A DNA stretch of 64,000 bases from Deroplatys truncata. Taxonomy: Eukaryota; Arthropoda; Insecta; Mantodea; Mantidae. The DNA lies in contig CM060978.1 in assembly GCA_030765065.1 (NCBI GenBank), positions 116,479,692 to 116,543,691 of the forward strand, given 5' to 3'. Positions 12,006 through 21,504 of the stretch are shown piece by piece. The notes beneath the pieces were generated by a model. The model was not told the DNA's origin. It saw nothing but the letters and a program-made list of their open reading frames with translations, and did not search any database. The position numbers and the translations under genes were made by a program. Each line of letters opens with the position of its first letter. The stretch's first letter is position 1.

Positions 12006-12585
12006 GAGGAGAAAATAAAATCATAAGGTATGTTTGAAATTTCCTAGTTTCAATGTAAACTGTTGCATCTGTGGAATTGAGATTGTTTCTTAGTTTGCAT
12101 GATTTCACGCATTTTTAATTGTGTTTAAAAAATTAGAAACAAACTCAAATATTACATACTTCCTTTCTGCATGCCAAAAAAAGATATGTGAAACGAAAAC
12201 ATGGAAAGCAGATTTGAATTCAACATACTAAAATTAGTTTTAGATACCTGTTTAACCCCGTGCCTCAGAAAAAATTTTAAATTTGCAGGCCTGTGATTAG
12301 CCCATCAGCAATGATAGGTAATAATTATTTATACATCCTTCCGTTTAAATTTGTTTACAGTTAGGTAATGATCATCCCTTCTTTTGAAAGAAACTTGTAG
12401 AATGTAGGTTCCTTTGTCCTTAATAGTCACTTCACGCACACATACACAGCATGCACGCACAGAGGTCCCTTTCTCAATTCACAACACAAGAGGTTTGCCT
12501 CTTGGGGTTCGCATCACAATAGCATTTACTGTTCCTTTTCTCCGTCACTACGCACCACTGTTAGTTTTTAACATGTTCACCTTCT
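12006..12585. other. Non-coding, nothing recognised
   Basis: Short ORFs only. The sequence runs up to the TA dinucleotide at 12586-12587 that precedes the first mariner element. Confidence 0.4.
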
Positions 12586-12744
12586 TATACCTAGTTTACC
12601 ATAAATACTGTGCCAACTTTTGAGGGTGTGTGTACTTCTGCCCATTCAAGATTGCAATTGCGACTGCAACAGCGGTTTGGTGAAGCGTCAGTCATTGTTG
12701 GGTGAGCTGGAGAAGTGTAAAGTTGTCAGTTTTAAGGTTTCAAG

Positions 12745-13104
12745 ATGGAATGGTAGGACTATGAAAATCGTGTGGCCGTGATAACATTGTACAAGGTAGG
12801 TAAATCAGTGGGGGAGATTTTCAAAACCCTCCAGAAGCTCAAATCAGCAAGAAATTTGTTTACCGCACTATCCTGTGCTTTGTTGAGACTGGAACTCTGA
12901 AATATTGCCCGCGGCAAGGAAGACCACACACAGTACAAACACCAGAGCTTGTGAAAGCAGTAGCGGCGCGTGTGCGACGAAATCCAGTAAGGAGACAGTT
13001 ATGGCTCATGAGCTAAAGATATCGAAAATGTCTATATCTCGCACATTAAGCAGTGACTTGGGACTCCATGCTTACAAACGACGCAAAGGACATCTCCTGA
13101 CAAA
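12745..13104 (+). pseudogene. mariner-1 transposase, N-terminal part
   Basis: From ATG 12745 the reading is 'MEW.DYENRVAVITLYKVGK', with a stop at codon 4, then the paired helix-turn-helix pattern ('SVGEIFKTLQKL', 'FVYRTILCFVETGTL', 'RQGRPHTVQTPELVKAV'). A frame change near 13000 leads into 'MSISRTLSSDLGLHAYKRRK'. The reading stops at the LTR insertion and resumes at 20336 in frame across the CAAA duplication. This half carries the DNA-binding domain that recognises the terminal inverted repeats. It is inactive because of the stop, the frameshift and the insertion. Confidence 0.8.
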
Positions 13105-13174
13105 TGACGCAGTAATTATTGGCACCACAACGTGGGGCTCGACAAACAAATATCTAATAAATAATGTCACTTCA
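13105..13174 (+). repeat. 5' LTR of outer element, internally deleted
   Basis: Only the first 13 bases (TGACGCAGTAATT) and the last 57 or so survive. The usual LTR of about 984 bp has lost about 915 bp, including the TATA box and polyadenylation signal. The retained 3' part contains the PBS-like motif TTGGCACCACAACGTGGGG, which also occurs about 45 bp before the end of the other LTRs. The outer copy can therefore no longer start transcription here. Confidence 0.7.
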
Positions 13175-13197
13175 AATTGGCACCCAGAACGTGGGGC
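13175..13197 (+). promoter_or_regulatory. Primer-binding site of outer element
   Basis: AATTGGCACCCAGAACGTGG lies directly after the 5' LTR end (..GTCACTTCA). It resembles the tRNA-Lys-type retroviral site TGGCGCCCAACGTGGGGC. The equivalent site in the inner element is at 15437. The tRNA identity is inferred. Confidence 0.5.
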
Positions 13198-13557
13198 ATA
13201 ATAACCAGGAAGGAGTGAAATAACCAGGAAGGGGCGAAGGAACCAGGACGTGGAGCGAATGGAGCAGTGAACTGAACTACAAGACGCAGATTCCAGAAAC
13301 AACTACAGGAACGACAGACGACGCGGATGAGTGGATATCGTAATTCCGAGATTAAAAGGCAACAGGGGAATTCAACTACAGGATACAAAAGCATCGAGAC
13401 AACGTAGATTCATCATAATACAACGCAGAAGCGACATATACATCTAGGAGAGAGGGGCAGGAAGCTGGACATCAAAGCAACATCAGCAGATAGCATCAGA
13501 AAGGTTAGAAAAGTGTGATTTTTTTTTCTTAAAAAAAAAAAAGGTGTAAACATTTAA

Positions 13558-14457
13558 ATGTACTTGAGGAGTGGTAGAATTAAGAAAACAATGTCTACTA
13601 ATAATACTGAAGAAACAATGATGGAAGGGGATAGTGTAACAGGTAGCTGTAATTCAATACAGGTTACAAAAAATAGCTCAAACAATGTAGGATTTGAGGG
13701 AGAAAATGTTAGTGCAGAAAGTCAGAATAGAATAGTAGGAAATGTTAATTGTGATGCTGGTATGATGATGGAAATGATGAGAAATTTTCTTGAAACGTTA
13801 GGTAAGAGCTTAGAACAAAAACTAACTCAGAATAATGAGAAGAATCATATGGAATTGAGAGAAGCTATAAAAAAAGATCATAGGGAATTGAGGGAAGATA
13901 TTGGTAGGAGGAATGAGATATTAGAGCAAAAAGTAGATCAAAGCAGGGAAGAAATTGAAAAGAAAGTTATGAAGCTAGATAGTAGTATGCCAAAAATGAG
14001 AGATGAAAATCAGGAAATAATAGCAAGTGAGATAGGAGAAGTTTCAAAGAAAATGTCAGATATGAGCAGTGAAATATATAACAAGAAAAGTGAGGTTAAT
14101 GCTAAAATTGAGCATGTTGATGTAAAATGTACAGAGTTAGGAAGTCAAGTGAGTAGTATTTCAAGTGAGCTAAGAGAGATGAAAGAGGTTACGAATGTAG
14201 ATTTAAATCAGGCGCAAGTTAATTTCAGAGGGGAGATATCAGAAATACAGAAGGAGTCAGTAATACAAAGAAATAAATTGTCCGAAGAAGTTAAAGTTTT
14301 GCCTATAAATAATCAAAAGCTAACTTCTGAAATTAACAAGTACCAAGATGTTCAAAATGAAAACTCCAATCCAGTACAGTTTATGACAGATTTGTCAGAG
14401 TACTCTCAGATTAAAAAGATACCAGAAGAATTGAAAATGACAATTGTTAAAAGACGT
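13558..14457 (+). CDS. Coiled-coil Gag-like ORF of outer element, first part
   Basis: The frame encodes 300 residues before running into the inner LTR, whose first bases supply the stop. An N-terminal 'MYLRSGRIKKT' resembles the basic start of Gypsy Gag proteins. The ATG at 13591 aligns with the start used in the inner copy (15750). Residues about 70-260 are charged heptad-rich helix (repeated E/K/L/I with few prolines), predicting an extended coiled coil. There is no CCHC knuckle, protease or polymerase motif. After removal of the inner element and one ACGT duplication, the frame continues unchanged at 18465, giving about 351 residues. Its role is inferred to be particle assembly or RNA packaging. 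Confidence 0.6.
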
Positions 14458-14832
14458 TGATACGGTAATTTGTATCACAAATTACTCAAATTTGAATAAT
14501 TATTTTAATATGAATATGTATTTTTATGTAACATTGATTTCAGAGGTTTATTAATTGTAAATAGTATTGGTAAATAATAATATACGGCTCTACTGAAACT
14601 GTCAACAATAACGCAATAAAGCAGAAAGGGATTGAGTTGTTTATCGTTACCGGGAACCAGGAAGTTACGTCATGTTTCGCGCCTTTTCAGTAAAAAAAGC
14701 TTCCAGAACATTCTATAAAAGTAATATGTATTAATGGTTTTCATTGGATAGTAAAATAGACGCTAATGTTGGCGCGTTTTATTAGCCAATGGTAATTCAT
14801 TTATAATCTTTAGGTGTAGCTTGGGGCAAGCC

Positions 14833-14840
14833 TATAAATA
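14833..14840 (+). promoter_or_regulatory. LTR TATA box
   Basis: TATAAATA follows a GC-rich patch (TTGGGGCAAGCC). Equivalents occur at 17852-17859 (LTR2), 19723-19730 (TATAAAAA, LTR3) and 52748-52755 (LTR4), supporting a real core promoter of the family. Confidence 0.6.
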
Positions 14841-15154
14841 GCCATGCTCAAAGTCGAGGGTTCTCCAGTTCAGCAAGATTCTCGAAGCATTCACATCGTT
14901 CTCCAGTTCGGCAAGATTCACGAAGCACTACACATCGTCTCCTGCAGTTATACAAAATTCTCCGTACATTACACGTTGGCCGCTCAGTTCACCAAGTTAC
15001 GCGCAGTGAAAATCATTAAAGATCTAAAATATTACAAAGTCACTTATATACAAAAATTGAAGTACGTGAGTTAAAAGTGAGAAGTTATTACAAACAGTTT
15101 CAGTATGGCGATTATCTAGACAAATCTGTGAAAGTGTTAGTGCACGTGTTCGAC

Positions 15155-15160
15155 AATAAA
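15155..15160 (+). terminator. LTR polyadenylation signal
   Basis: AATAAA occurs in 'GACAATAAAACAGTATAAAAC', about 315 bp after the TATA box. The same hexamer and context recur at 18174 in LTR2 and, diverged, in the other LTR copies. Confidence 0.5.
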
Positions 15161-15436
15161 ACAGTATAAAACATATTTCTTCACTAGTAATTTTTGGATA
15201 AAAGATTCCTTTTTCCGCTTCACACCCTGCAAGAATTAAATGCCTACCTAAATAGCTGGCCGGAAGACAATATACATAACCTTAAAACTAATTCATATAG
15301 ATTGTTACGCCAGATGGATTTAGCAGGCGACCGACGAATGACGTCACACAAGATGGTTCCACGCGTGAGGTAAACGACATTACGTGAGAAACATTATCCA
15401 CCACGTGTGGAGCTCAACAACACCATACCACTCTCA

Positions 15437-15458
15437 AATTGGCGCATCAACGTGGAGC
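15437..15458 (+). promoter_or_regulatory. Primer-binding site of inner element
   Basis: AATTGGCGCATCAACGTGGA begins right after the LTR1 end. TGG at 15440 would pair with the CCA end of a tRNA. Similarity to the tRNA-Lys site is partial. Confidence 0.5.
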
Positions 15459-15749
15459 GACAACTAGGAAAGGAAGGCTAGACGACCAGGATAGTAGCAG
15501 AATTAACCAGGAAAAGGCGAATGCAGCAGTAAAATGATCTACAAGACGCAGATTCCAGAAACAAGAGGAGCAACAAATGACGCGGATAAGTGGACGCAAA
15601 AACATCGAGACAACGTAGATTCATCACGATACAACGCAGAAGCGACATACAAACCTAGGAGAATGGGGCAGAACGCTGGACATCAAAGCTACATCAACAG
15701 ACAGCATCACAAAGTCAGGTGATTGTATTTTTTTTAGAAAACAAAAACA

Positions 15750-16643
15750 ATGGCCACTAATAATATAGAAAAAACAATGATGGAGGGAGATAGTGTAACA
15801 GTTAGCTGTAAGTCAATACAGGTTACAAAAAAAAGCTCAAACAATGTAATATTGGAGGGAGGAAATGTTAGTGCAGAAAGTAAGAATAGAATAGCGAGAA
15901 ATATTACTATTGATGCTAGTATGATTATGGAAATGCTGAGAGACATGAGTAGGGAATTGAGAGCAGATATGCAAAAGTATAATGAGAATTTAGATAAACT
16001 AATTCATAGTTATGAGAAATTAGAGCAAACAGTAAATCAAAGCAGTGAAGAAACTGAAAAGAAAGTTATGAAGCTAGATAGTAGTATGCCAGAAATGAGA
16101 GATGAAAATGAGGAAGTAATAGTAAGTGAGATAGGAGAAGTTTCAAAGAAAATGCTAGACATGAGCAGGGAAATAGGTAACAAAGAAAGTGAGGTTAATA
16201 CTAAAAGTGAGGTTAATGTAGAATGTACAGAGTTAGGAAGTCAAATGAGTAGTATTACAAGTGAGCTAAGAGAGATAAAAGAGGTTATGAATGTAGATGT
16301 AAATCAGGCGCAAGTTAATTTCAGAGGGGAAATATCAGAAATACAAAATGAGTCAGTAATGCAAAGAAATAAATTGTACCAAGATGTTCAAAATGAAAAC
16401 TCCAGTCCAGTACAGTTTAGTACAGATTTGTCAGAGCATTCTCAAGTTAAAAAGATAGTAGAAGAATTGAAAATGAAAATTGTTAAAAGATGTATTGTTC
16501 AAAAAACTGTAGATTGTTTTCAGATATTATCAGGGAACGAAATGTCATATGAATACAAGAGGTTATTCATGAACAAAAATTTGAAGGTTAGGTTACGGCT
16601 ACGAGTAATGTTTAGCCACACACAATTTGATCCAGGAGGGTAA
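15750..16643 (+). CDS. Coiled-coil Gag-like ORF of inner element
   Basis: This is an intact 297-codon frame. Residues about 65-230 are dominated by E/K/S-rich heptads (for example 'ELRADMQKYNENLDKLIHSY' and 'TSELREIKEVMNVDVNQAQV'), predicting a long coiled coil. The C-terminus 'RLRVMFSHTQFDPGG' is conserved with the split outer copy. The two ORFs align along their lengths, with a gap of about 40 residues in the middle of the inner copy, and both remain open. That argues for recent mobility or selection. No nucleic-acid-binding knuckle or enzyme motif is seen. I infer a Gag-like structural role. The alternative is a derived accessory protein. Confidence 0.65.
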   Translation: MATNNIEKTMMEGDSVTVSCKSIQVTKKSSNNVILEGGNVSAESKNRIARNITIDASMIMEMLRDMSRELRADMQKYNENLDKLIHSYEKLEQTVNQSSEETEKKVMKLDSSMPEMRDENEEVIVSEIGEVSKKMLDMSREIGNKESEVNTKSEVNVECTELGSQMSSITSELREIKEVMNVDVNQAQVNFRGEISEIQNESVMQRNKLYQDVQNENSSPVQFSTDLSEHSQVKKIVEELKMKIVKRCIVQKTVDCFQILSGNEMSYEYKRLFMNKNLKVRLRLRVMFSHTQFDPGG

Positions 16644-17476
16644 ATAGCAATGAGATGTAAAGTAAATGCTGGATAGTTGAAGACGACTTGCATAGAAATG
16701 TATTGGAACGTAAGAGGGTTAACTATTTATATATATATATCATTTGAAAAGAGAAATAAATTATAAAAAAAAAAAAAAAAAAAAGGAGAGAAATGTTTAA
16801 AAAAATAAATAAATAAATAAATTTTTAGTAACTGTAACAAAATATTTGAAGATTAAGAATGCAAAGATTGAAACTTAAGATGAGATTAAAGTAAAAGTAC
16901 GTAAATACAATACCAAGAATTAAAAAATTAAGAATACAAAGATTGAAAATTAATATGATATTAAAGTAAAGATACGTAAGTGCAATTCCGAGAGTATTGT
17001 TTAAAATAAAATTCAAAATAACAAAAATGGTAAAAATAATTTAAAACAAATACTTGTGTAGTAAACAGAAAATGTAAAGCATTATCTAGATTTAAGAGAT
17101 GTAAATATATGTAAAGGGTGAATATTTTGGTAAATATGTATAGTAATTACAAAAAAATTCTTGAATTGATAAATTTTTGGTAACAATATAAGAAAGTAAA
17201 CCATTTTTGTAACACTAATTAAATAACTTAGGGTAAAGTATTTGCTATAAAAAAAAAAAAAAAAAAATTTGTTGTAACGTCAGATTAATGTCAAAACAAA
17301 TTAAACCAGAGCCAGTAAGTAGTGGCGAGATAAAACATATGTCGTGTGTTAAACGCGTGTGAAGTGTTAAGTGAAAGTGAATAGCGTGTGTTACAAGATT
17401 TAGGAGACTAAAAACAAAATTATAAAATTTCCAAACAAGTTATAAATGTTTATAATTATGTTTCTAGTGGGGCATA
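16644..17476 (+). other. Non-coding 3' part of inner element
   Basis: This is AT-rich sequence with poly(A) runs (around 16766 and 17250) and no ORF. It ends TAGTGGGGCATA, a short purine-rich stretch before LTR2 that may act as the polypurine tract. The same ending precedes LTR3 at 19347. Homologous non-coding sequence fills 18621-19347 of the outer element. Confidence 0.5.
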
Positions 17477-18460
17477 TGATACGGTAATTTGTATCACAAA
17501 TTACTCAAATTTGAATAATTATTTTAATATGAATATGTATTTTTATGTAACATTGATTTCAGAGGTTTATTAATTGTAAATAGTATTGGTAAATAATAAT
17601 ATACGGCTCTACTGAAACTGTCAACAATAACGCAATAAAGCAGAAAGGGGTTGAGTTGTTTATCGTTACCGGGAACCAGGAAGTTACGTCATGTTTCGCG
17701 CCTTTTCAGTAAAAAAAGCTTCCAGAACATTCTATAAAAGTAATATGTATTAATGGTTTTCATTGGATAGTAAAATAGACGCTAATGTTGGCGCGTTTTA
17801 TTAGCCAATGGTAATTCATTTATAATCTTTAGGTGTAGCTTGGGGCAAGCCTATAAATAGCCATGCTCAAAGTCGAGGGTTCTCCAGTTCAGCAAGATTC
17901 TCGAAGCATTCACATCGTTCTCCAGTTCGGCAAGATTCACGAAGCACTACACATCGTCTCCTGCAGTTATACAAAATTCTCCGTACATTACACGTTGGCC
18001 GCTCAGTTCACCAAGTTACGCGCAGTGAAAATCATTAAAGATCTAAAATATTACAAAGTCACTTATATACAAAAATTGAAGTACGTGAGTTAAAAGTGAG
18101 AAGTTATTACAAACAGTTTCAGTATGGCGATTATCTAGACAAATCTGTGAAAGTGTTAGTGCACGTGTTCGACAATAAAACAGTATAAAACATATTTCTT
18201 CACTAGTAATTTTTGGATAAAAGATTCCTTTTTCCGCTTCACACCCTGCAAGAATTAAATGCCTACCTAAATAGCTGGCCGGAAGACAATATACATAACC
18301 TTAAAACTAATTCATATAGATTGTTACGCCAGATGGATTTAGCAGGCGACCGACGAATGACGTCACACAAGATGGTTCCACGCGTGAGGTAAACGACATT
18401 ACGTGAGAAACATTATCCACAACGTGGTGAAGTAAACAATATACAATTTGTCCTCTCGCA
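17477..18460 (+). repeat. Inner element 3' LTR (LTR2)
   Basis: The 984-bp LTR begins TGATACGG and ends CCTCTCGCA, followed by the ACGT duplication. It is identical to LTR1 by eye over 943 bp except for one A/G change. The last 40 bp differ more and include the PBS-like CCACAACGTGG. Confidence 0.8.
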
Positions 18461-18464
18461 ACGT

Positions 18465-18620
18465 GTGGTTCAGAAAACTTTAGATTGGTTTCAAATTATA
18501 TCTTGGGGTGAAATTGCATTTGAATCCTTTAAGAGGTTATCCATGAACAAATTTTGGAAGGTTAGGATACGATTACGAGTAATGTTTAGCCACAGACAAT
18601 TTGATCCAGGAGGGAAATAG
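18465..18620 (+). CDS. Coiled-coil ORF of outer element, C-terminal part
   Basis: These 51 codons plus a stop restore the C-terminus of the outer ORF: 'QKTLDWFQIISWGEIAFESF', then 'RVMFSHRQFDPGGK'. They match the inner ORF ending position by position and lie in frame with 14457 once the inner element and one ACGT copy are removed. The segment has no start of its own and is not expected to be translated now. Confidence 0.65.
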   Translation: MVQKTLDWFQIISWGEIAFESFKRLSMNKFWKVRIRLRVMFSHRQFDPGGK

Positions 18621-19347
18621 CAATGAGATAAAAATAAGTAAGTAAATCCAGGATAGTTAAAGATGAACTGCAGAGCAATGTATTGGAATGTAAGAGGGTT
18701 AATTATGTATGTACGTCATGAGAAAGGAGAAATAAAATTTTGGACATAACTAAATGTTTAAAGGGAAATGTTTTCTTAGTAACCGTAACAGCATATGAAA
18801 TGAAGCATGTAATAATTGAAACTTAATGTTATATTAAAGTAAAAGTACGTAGGTATAATTCAAAAATATTTTTAATATAAGGTACAAAACAACAAAAATG
18901 GGGTAAAAATAATTACAACAAATACTTATGTAGCAAACAGATAATGTGAAACAGTGTCTAGATTTAAGAGATGTAAATATATTTGTGTAGAGGGTGAATA
19001 TTTTGGTAAATATGTTTAATAATTACAAAAATTCTTGAATGCATAAATTTTTGTCAACAATATAAGAAAGTAAACCATTTTGTAACAGTAACTAAATAAT
19101 TCAGGGTACGGTATTTGCTATATAAAAAAGAAATTGTAATGTCAGATTAATGTCTAAACACATTAAACCAGGGCCAGTAAATAGTGGCGAGATAAAGGCA
19201 AAACATATGTCGTGTGTTAAATACGTGTGCAGTGTTAAGTGAAAGTGATAAATAGCGTGTGTTCCAAGATTCAGGAGACTAAAAACCCAATTATAAAATT
19301 TCCAAACAAGTTGTAAATATTTATAATTATGTTTATAGTGGGGCATA
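18621..19347 (+). other. Non-coding 3' part of outer element
   Basis: This diverged homologue of 16644-17476 shares 'GGAGGGAAATAGCAATGAGA', the '..GTACGTA..' block and the terminal AGTGGGGCATA before the LTR. No ORF is present. Confidence 0.55.
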
Positions 19348-20331
19348 TGACGCAGTAATTTGTATCACAAATTATGTAAATGTAAAGAGTGATTATAGTG
19401 TGAATATGCATTATTGTGTGACATTGATTTGAGATGTTTGATGATTGTAAGCATTGTTGAGAAGTGGGTTTATACGGCCTTACTGAAACTGATAATAATA
19501 GCGTGCAATAATGTAGCGAGGGGGTGAGCTGTTTATCATTATTAGAGACGAGCAAATGACGTAATATTGGCGCGTTTTTCTTAGGAATTTGCGGGAACAT
19601 TTTTTCCTAGAGCATATGTTTTCGTAATTTTCATTGGATATAAAAATAGACGCTAATGTTGGCGCACTTTATTAACCAATAGCAGCTCAGTTATAATCTT
19701 TAGGCATATCGGGGTGTGGAAGTATAAAAAGGGCTAAGTCAGAGTAAAATTCGCCCAGTCTATCGGAAACATTTGTACATTACACGTCGGCCCCAGTTCA
19801 TCGGAAACATTTGTACATTACACGTTGCTGAGTTCAACAAAAACAGTCATGGTGAATACATAGCATAGTTTATCGATTCGCAGGTTACGCGTAGCAAAGT
19901 TATAAAAAAATCTCAAGTGTCGTAAAGTTAATTACACAAAAAGTTGAAGTACGCGAATTAATAAGGGGCAGTAAAGAAGTTATTATAACAGTTTCAGTTT
20001 GGTGAGTGTCAAGATTAATACGTGAAAGTGCATAATGTGTTACGACAATAAAAGTATAAAACAAATTCTTTTATCAGTGTTATCCTTGGATAAAAACTCC
20101 TTTCCATTGATTAAGAGATTTGCTTGACCGAGAGATCATAGCTAGCCGGAGGACAGTGAACCCAAAAATTAAATACAATAATAGGCGCTCAGTAAAAGAT
20201 AACACGAAGTGACCGCGACAAATTGTCTTTTATACGTGCGGCAAATAAACAGTAGCATTCTTTCAAACAAACACTAATACCATCGCAAATTGGCTACCAC
20301 AACGTGGAACTTAACAAAGAATACCGTCACA
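19348..20331 (+). repeat. Outer element 3' LTR (LTR3)
   Basis: The 984-bp LTR begins TGACGCAGTAATT and ends ACCGTCACA, followed by the CAAA duplication and the second half of the mariner transposase. It has TATAAAAA at 19723, two 'TACATTACACGT' repeats and a PBS-like TTGGCTACCACAACGTGGAA about 25-45 bp from the end. It is clearly diverged from LTR1 and LTR2, so it represents an older insertion or a separate subfamily. Confidence 0.75.
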
Positions 20332-20335
20332 CAAA

Positions 20336-21002
20336 TGAACTGAAGCGCCAGAGGCTCCTAAAATCAAAGCGTTTATTAAGCGTTACGCAGCAAATGGGCA
20401 CAATCCTTTTCACTGATGAAAAGATTTTCAATGTTAAGGAGTCTTTCTATGCTCAAAATGACAGGATATATGTCAAATCCTCTAGGGAAGCTGGTGAAAA
20501 AGCTCCAAGGGTCCAGAGGGGTCATCATTCTGTATCAGTCATGGTGTGGTGGGGTGTGAGCTACGAGGGCACAACGGAGCTCCATTTTTGTGAAAAGGGG
20601 TAAAAGCTTCAGCCAAAGTATACCAAGAGACAGTGCTTGAGGGTCTAGTCAAGAATCTTGACAATACCCTCTTCCATGGACAGAACTGCAGTTTCCAGCA
20701 GGACTCAGCCCCAGCACACAAGGCACGGGCAACCCAACAGTAGCTGGAGGCAAATGTTCCAGTCTTCATTTCCACTTCCGATTGGCCTTCCGCAAGTCTG
20801 GATTTAAACCCTTTGGACCAAATTGTGGTCCAAGCTTCAGGAGATGGCTTGCAAGAAGAGACATCCCAATATTGAAAGCTTAAAGCGGTCTCTTTGGAAG
20901 GCTGCTGCAGATTTTCCACGTGATGTGTTGCATAATTCAATTGATGAGTGGCCACAAAGACTTAAGGACTGTGTGCGTGGTAATGGTGGCCATTTTGAAT
21001 AA
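20336..21002 (+). pseudogene. mariner-1 transposase, C-terminal (catalytic) part
   Basis: The reading resumes the split gene with 'ELKRQRLLKSKRLL', then 'GTILFTDEKIFNV' (first catalytic D), 'RGHHSVSVMVWWGVSYEGTT', 'QDSAPAHKA' (second D), 'LDLNPLD' (third D region), 'MACKKRHPNIESLKRSL' and a final 'GNGGHFE' before the stop at 21000-21002. This is the DD34D mariner catalytic core. Stops after 20600 and at least two frame changes disable it. Confidence 0.8.
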
Positions 21003-21129
21003 TTATTTGTGATTTTGATTCATAATGCATCCACATAATTCATATTATTAGGATATTAAAATATCTGCAACCATTTTGTGTCAATTTACTTAAAACTTTG
21101 GGACAGTATTTATGGTAAGACTAGGTATA

Positions 21130-21504
21130 TTTGGTGTTTGACTTGTCTCATTCTTACTTTGTGTGTCTTTTAACATCATAATAAATGTTTCATTCAACAT
21201 TTCTTACTACACAAAATATTCAAACAATACCTTGTTATAAGTTGTGTCACTACATAAATATTACACTAGTAATCAACATACATTATATGCATGTTACATA
21301 CCTACATTAGATATCAATTTCCGTAATATTATATTTTTAATACAGTACAGTGTTTTACAACTCTCTATAACCTTTCCAATCTTAATTAGCAACCTTGTTG
21401 AGTAAGCGTGGTCTACCTAGCTGGCTTTCAGCTTTTCCTTTTTCCCTTCCTCTCCTTCCTTTTCTTCATCTTCCTCTTTTTCTCTCTTCCAGTCGTTGCT
21501 CTTC
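21130..21504. other. Non-coding, nothing recognised
   Basis: AT-rich flank of mariner-1. A pyrimidine-rich run at 21428-21490 has no associated exon. Confidence 0.4.

Larger units (their letters stand above)
14458..15436 (+). repeat. Inner element 5' LTR (LTR1)
   Basis: The LTR starts TGATACGG and ends ACCACTCTCA, with the primer site directly following. It contains a TATA box (14833-14840), three roughly 45-bp imperfect repeats built on 'CAGTTC.GCAAGATTC' and 'TACATTACACGT' downstream of it, and AATAAA (15155-15160), a plausible U3-R-U5 order. A PBS-like remnant (CCACCACGTGTGGAGCTC) lies about 37 bp before the 3' end. The 76-codon ORF inside the LTR is conserved only because the LTRs are near-identical and is not called a gene. 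Confidence 0.8.
14458..18460 (+). mobile_element. Inner LTR element of the same family, complete and recent
   Basis: It is inserted in the ORF of the outer element, with the 4-bp duplication ACGT (14454-14457, 18461-18464). LTR1 is 14458-15436 and LTR2 is 17477-18460. Over the first 943 bp I see a single substitution (near 14631 / 17650), so the insertion is recent. The 2.04-kb interior has one ORF (15750-16643) and then about 830 bp of AT-rich non-coding sequence with homopolymer runs. No pol is present, so the element is complete but non-autonomous. Confidence 0.85.
13105..20331 (+). mobile_element. Outer non-autonomous LTR element (coiled-coil family)
   Basis: This insertion in mariner-1 is flanked by the 4-bp target duplication CAAA (13101-13104, 20332-20335). 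Its 5' LTR has collapsed to 70 bp (13105-13174). Its 3' LTR is 19348-20331, and both begin TGACGCAGTAATT. The internal region holds one coiled-coil ORF, now split by a sister element at 14458..18460. No protease, reverse transcriptase or integrase motif is visible. Replication would need enzymes supplied by another element. The Gypsy-like classification is inferred from the TG..CA ends, the 4-bp duplication and the tRNA-Lys-like primer site. Confidence 0.8.
12588..21127 (+). mobile_element. mariner-1, split by LTR retroelements
   Basis: The ends are inverted repeats: TACCTAG-TTTACCATAAATACTGT on the left and its reverse complement (one extra C) on the right. TA dinucleotides flank both sides (12586-12587 and 21128-21129), as expected for Tc1/mariner insertion. 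The transposase reads plus from 12745 to 21002 but is cut in two by a 7.2-kb LTR insertion at 13105..20331. Without that insertion the mariner would be about 1.3 kb, the normal size. Point mutations, including an early stop, show it was already dead or has since decayed. Confidence 0.85.

Noticed and set aside
13072-13394. Minus-strand ORFs across the mariner/LTR junction
   Set aside because: They span two unrelated elements on the opposite strand to both coding regions.
14844-15074. 76-codon ORF repeated identically at 17863-18093
   Set aside because: It is inside the two near-identical LTRs. Identity reflects LTR homogeneity, and LTR3 and LTR4 do not keep the frame.
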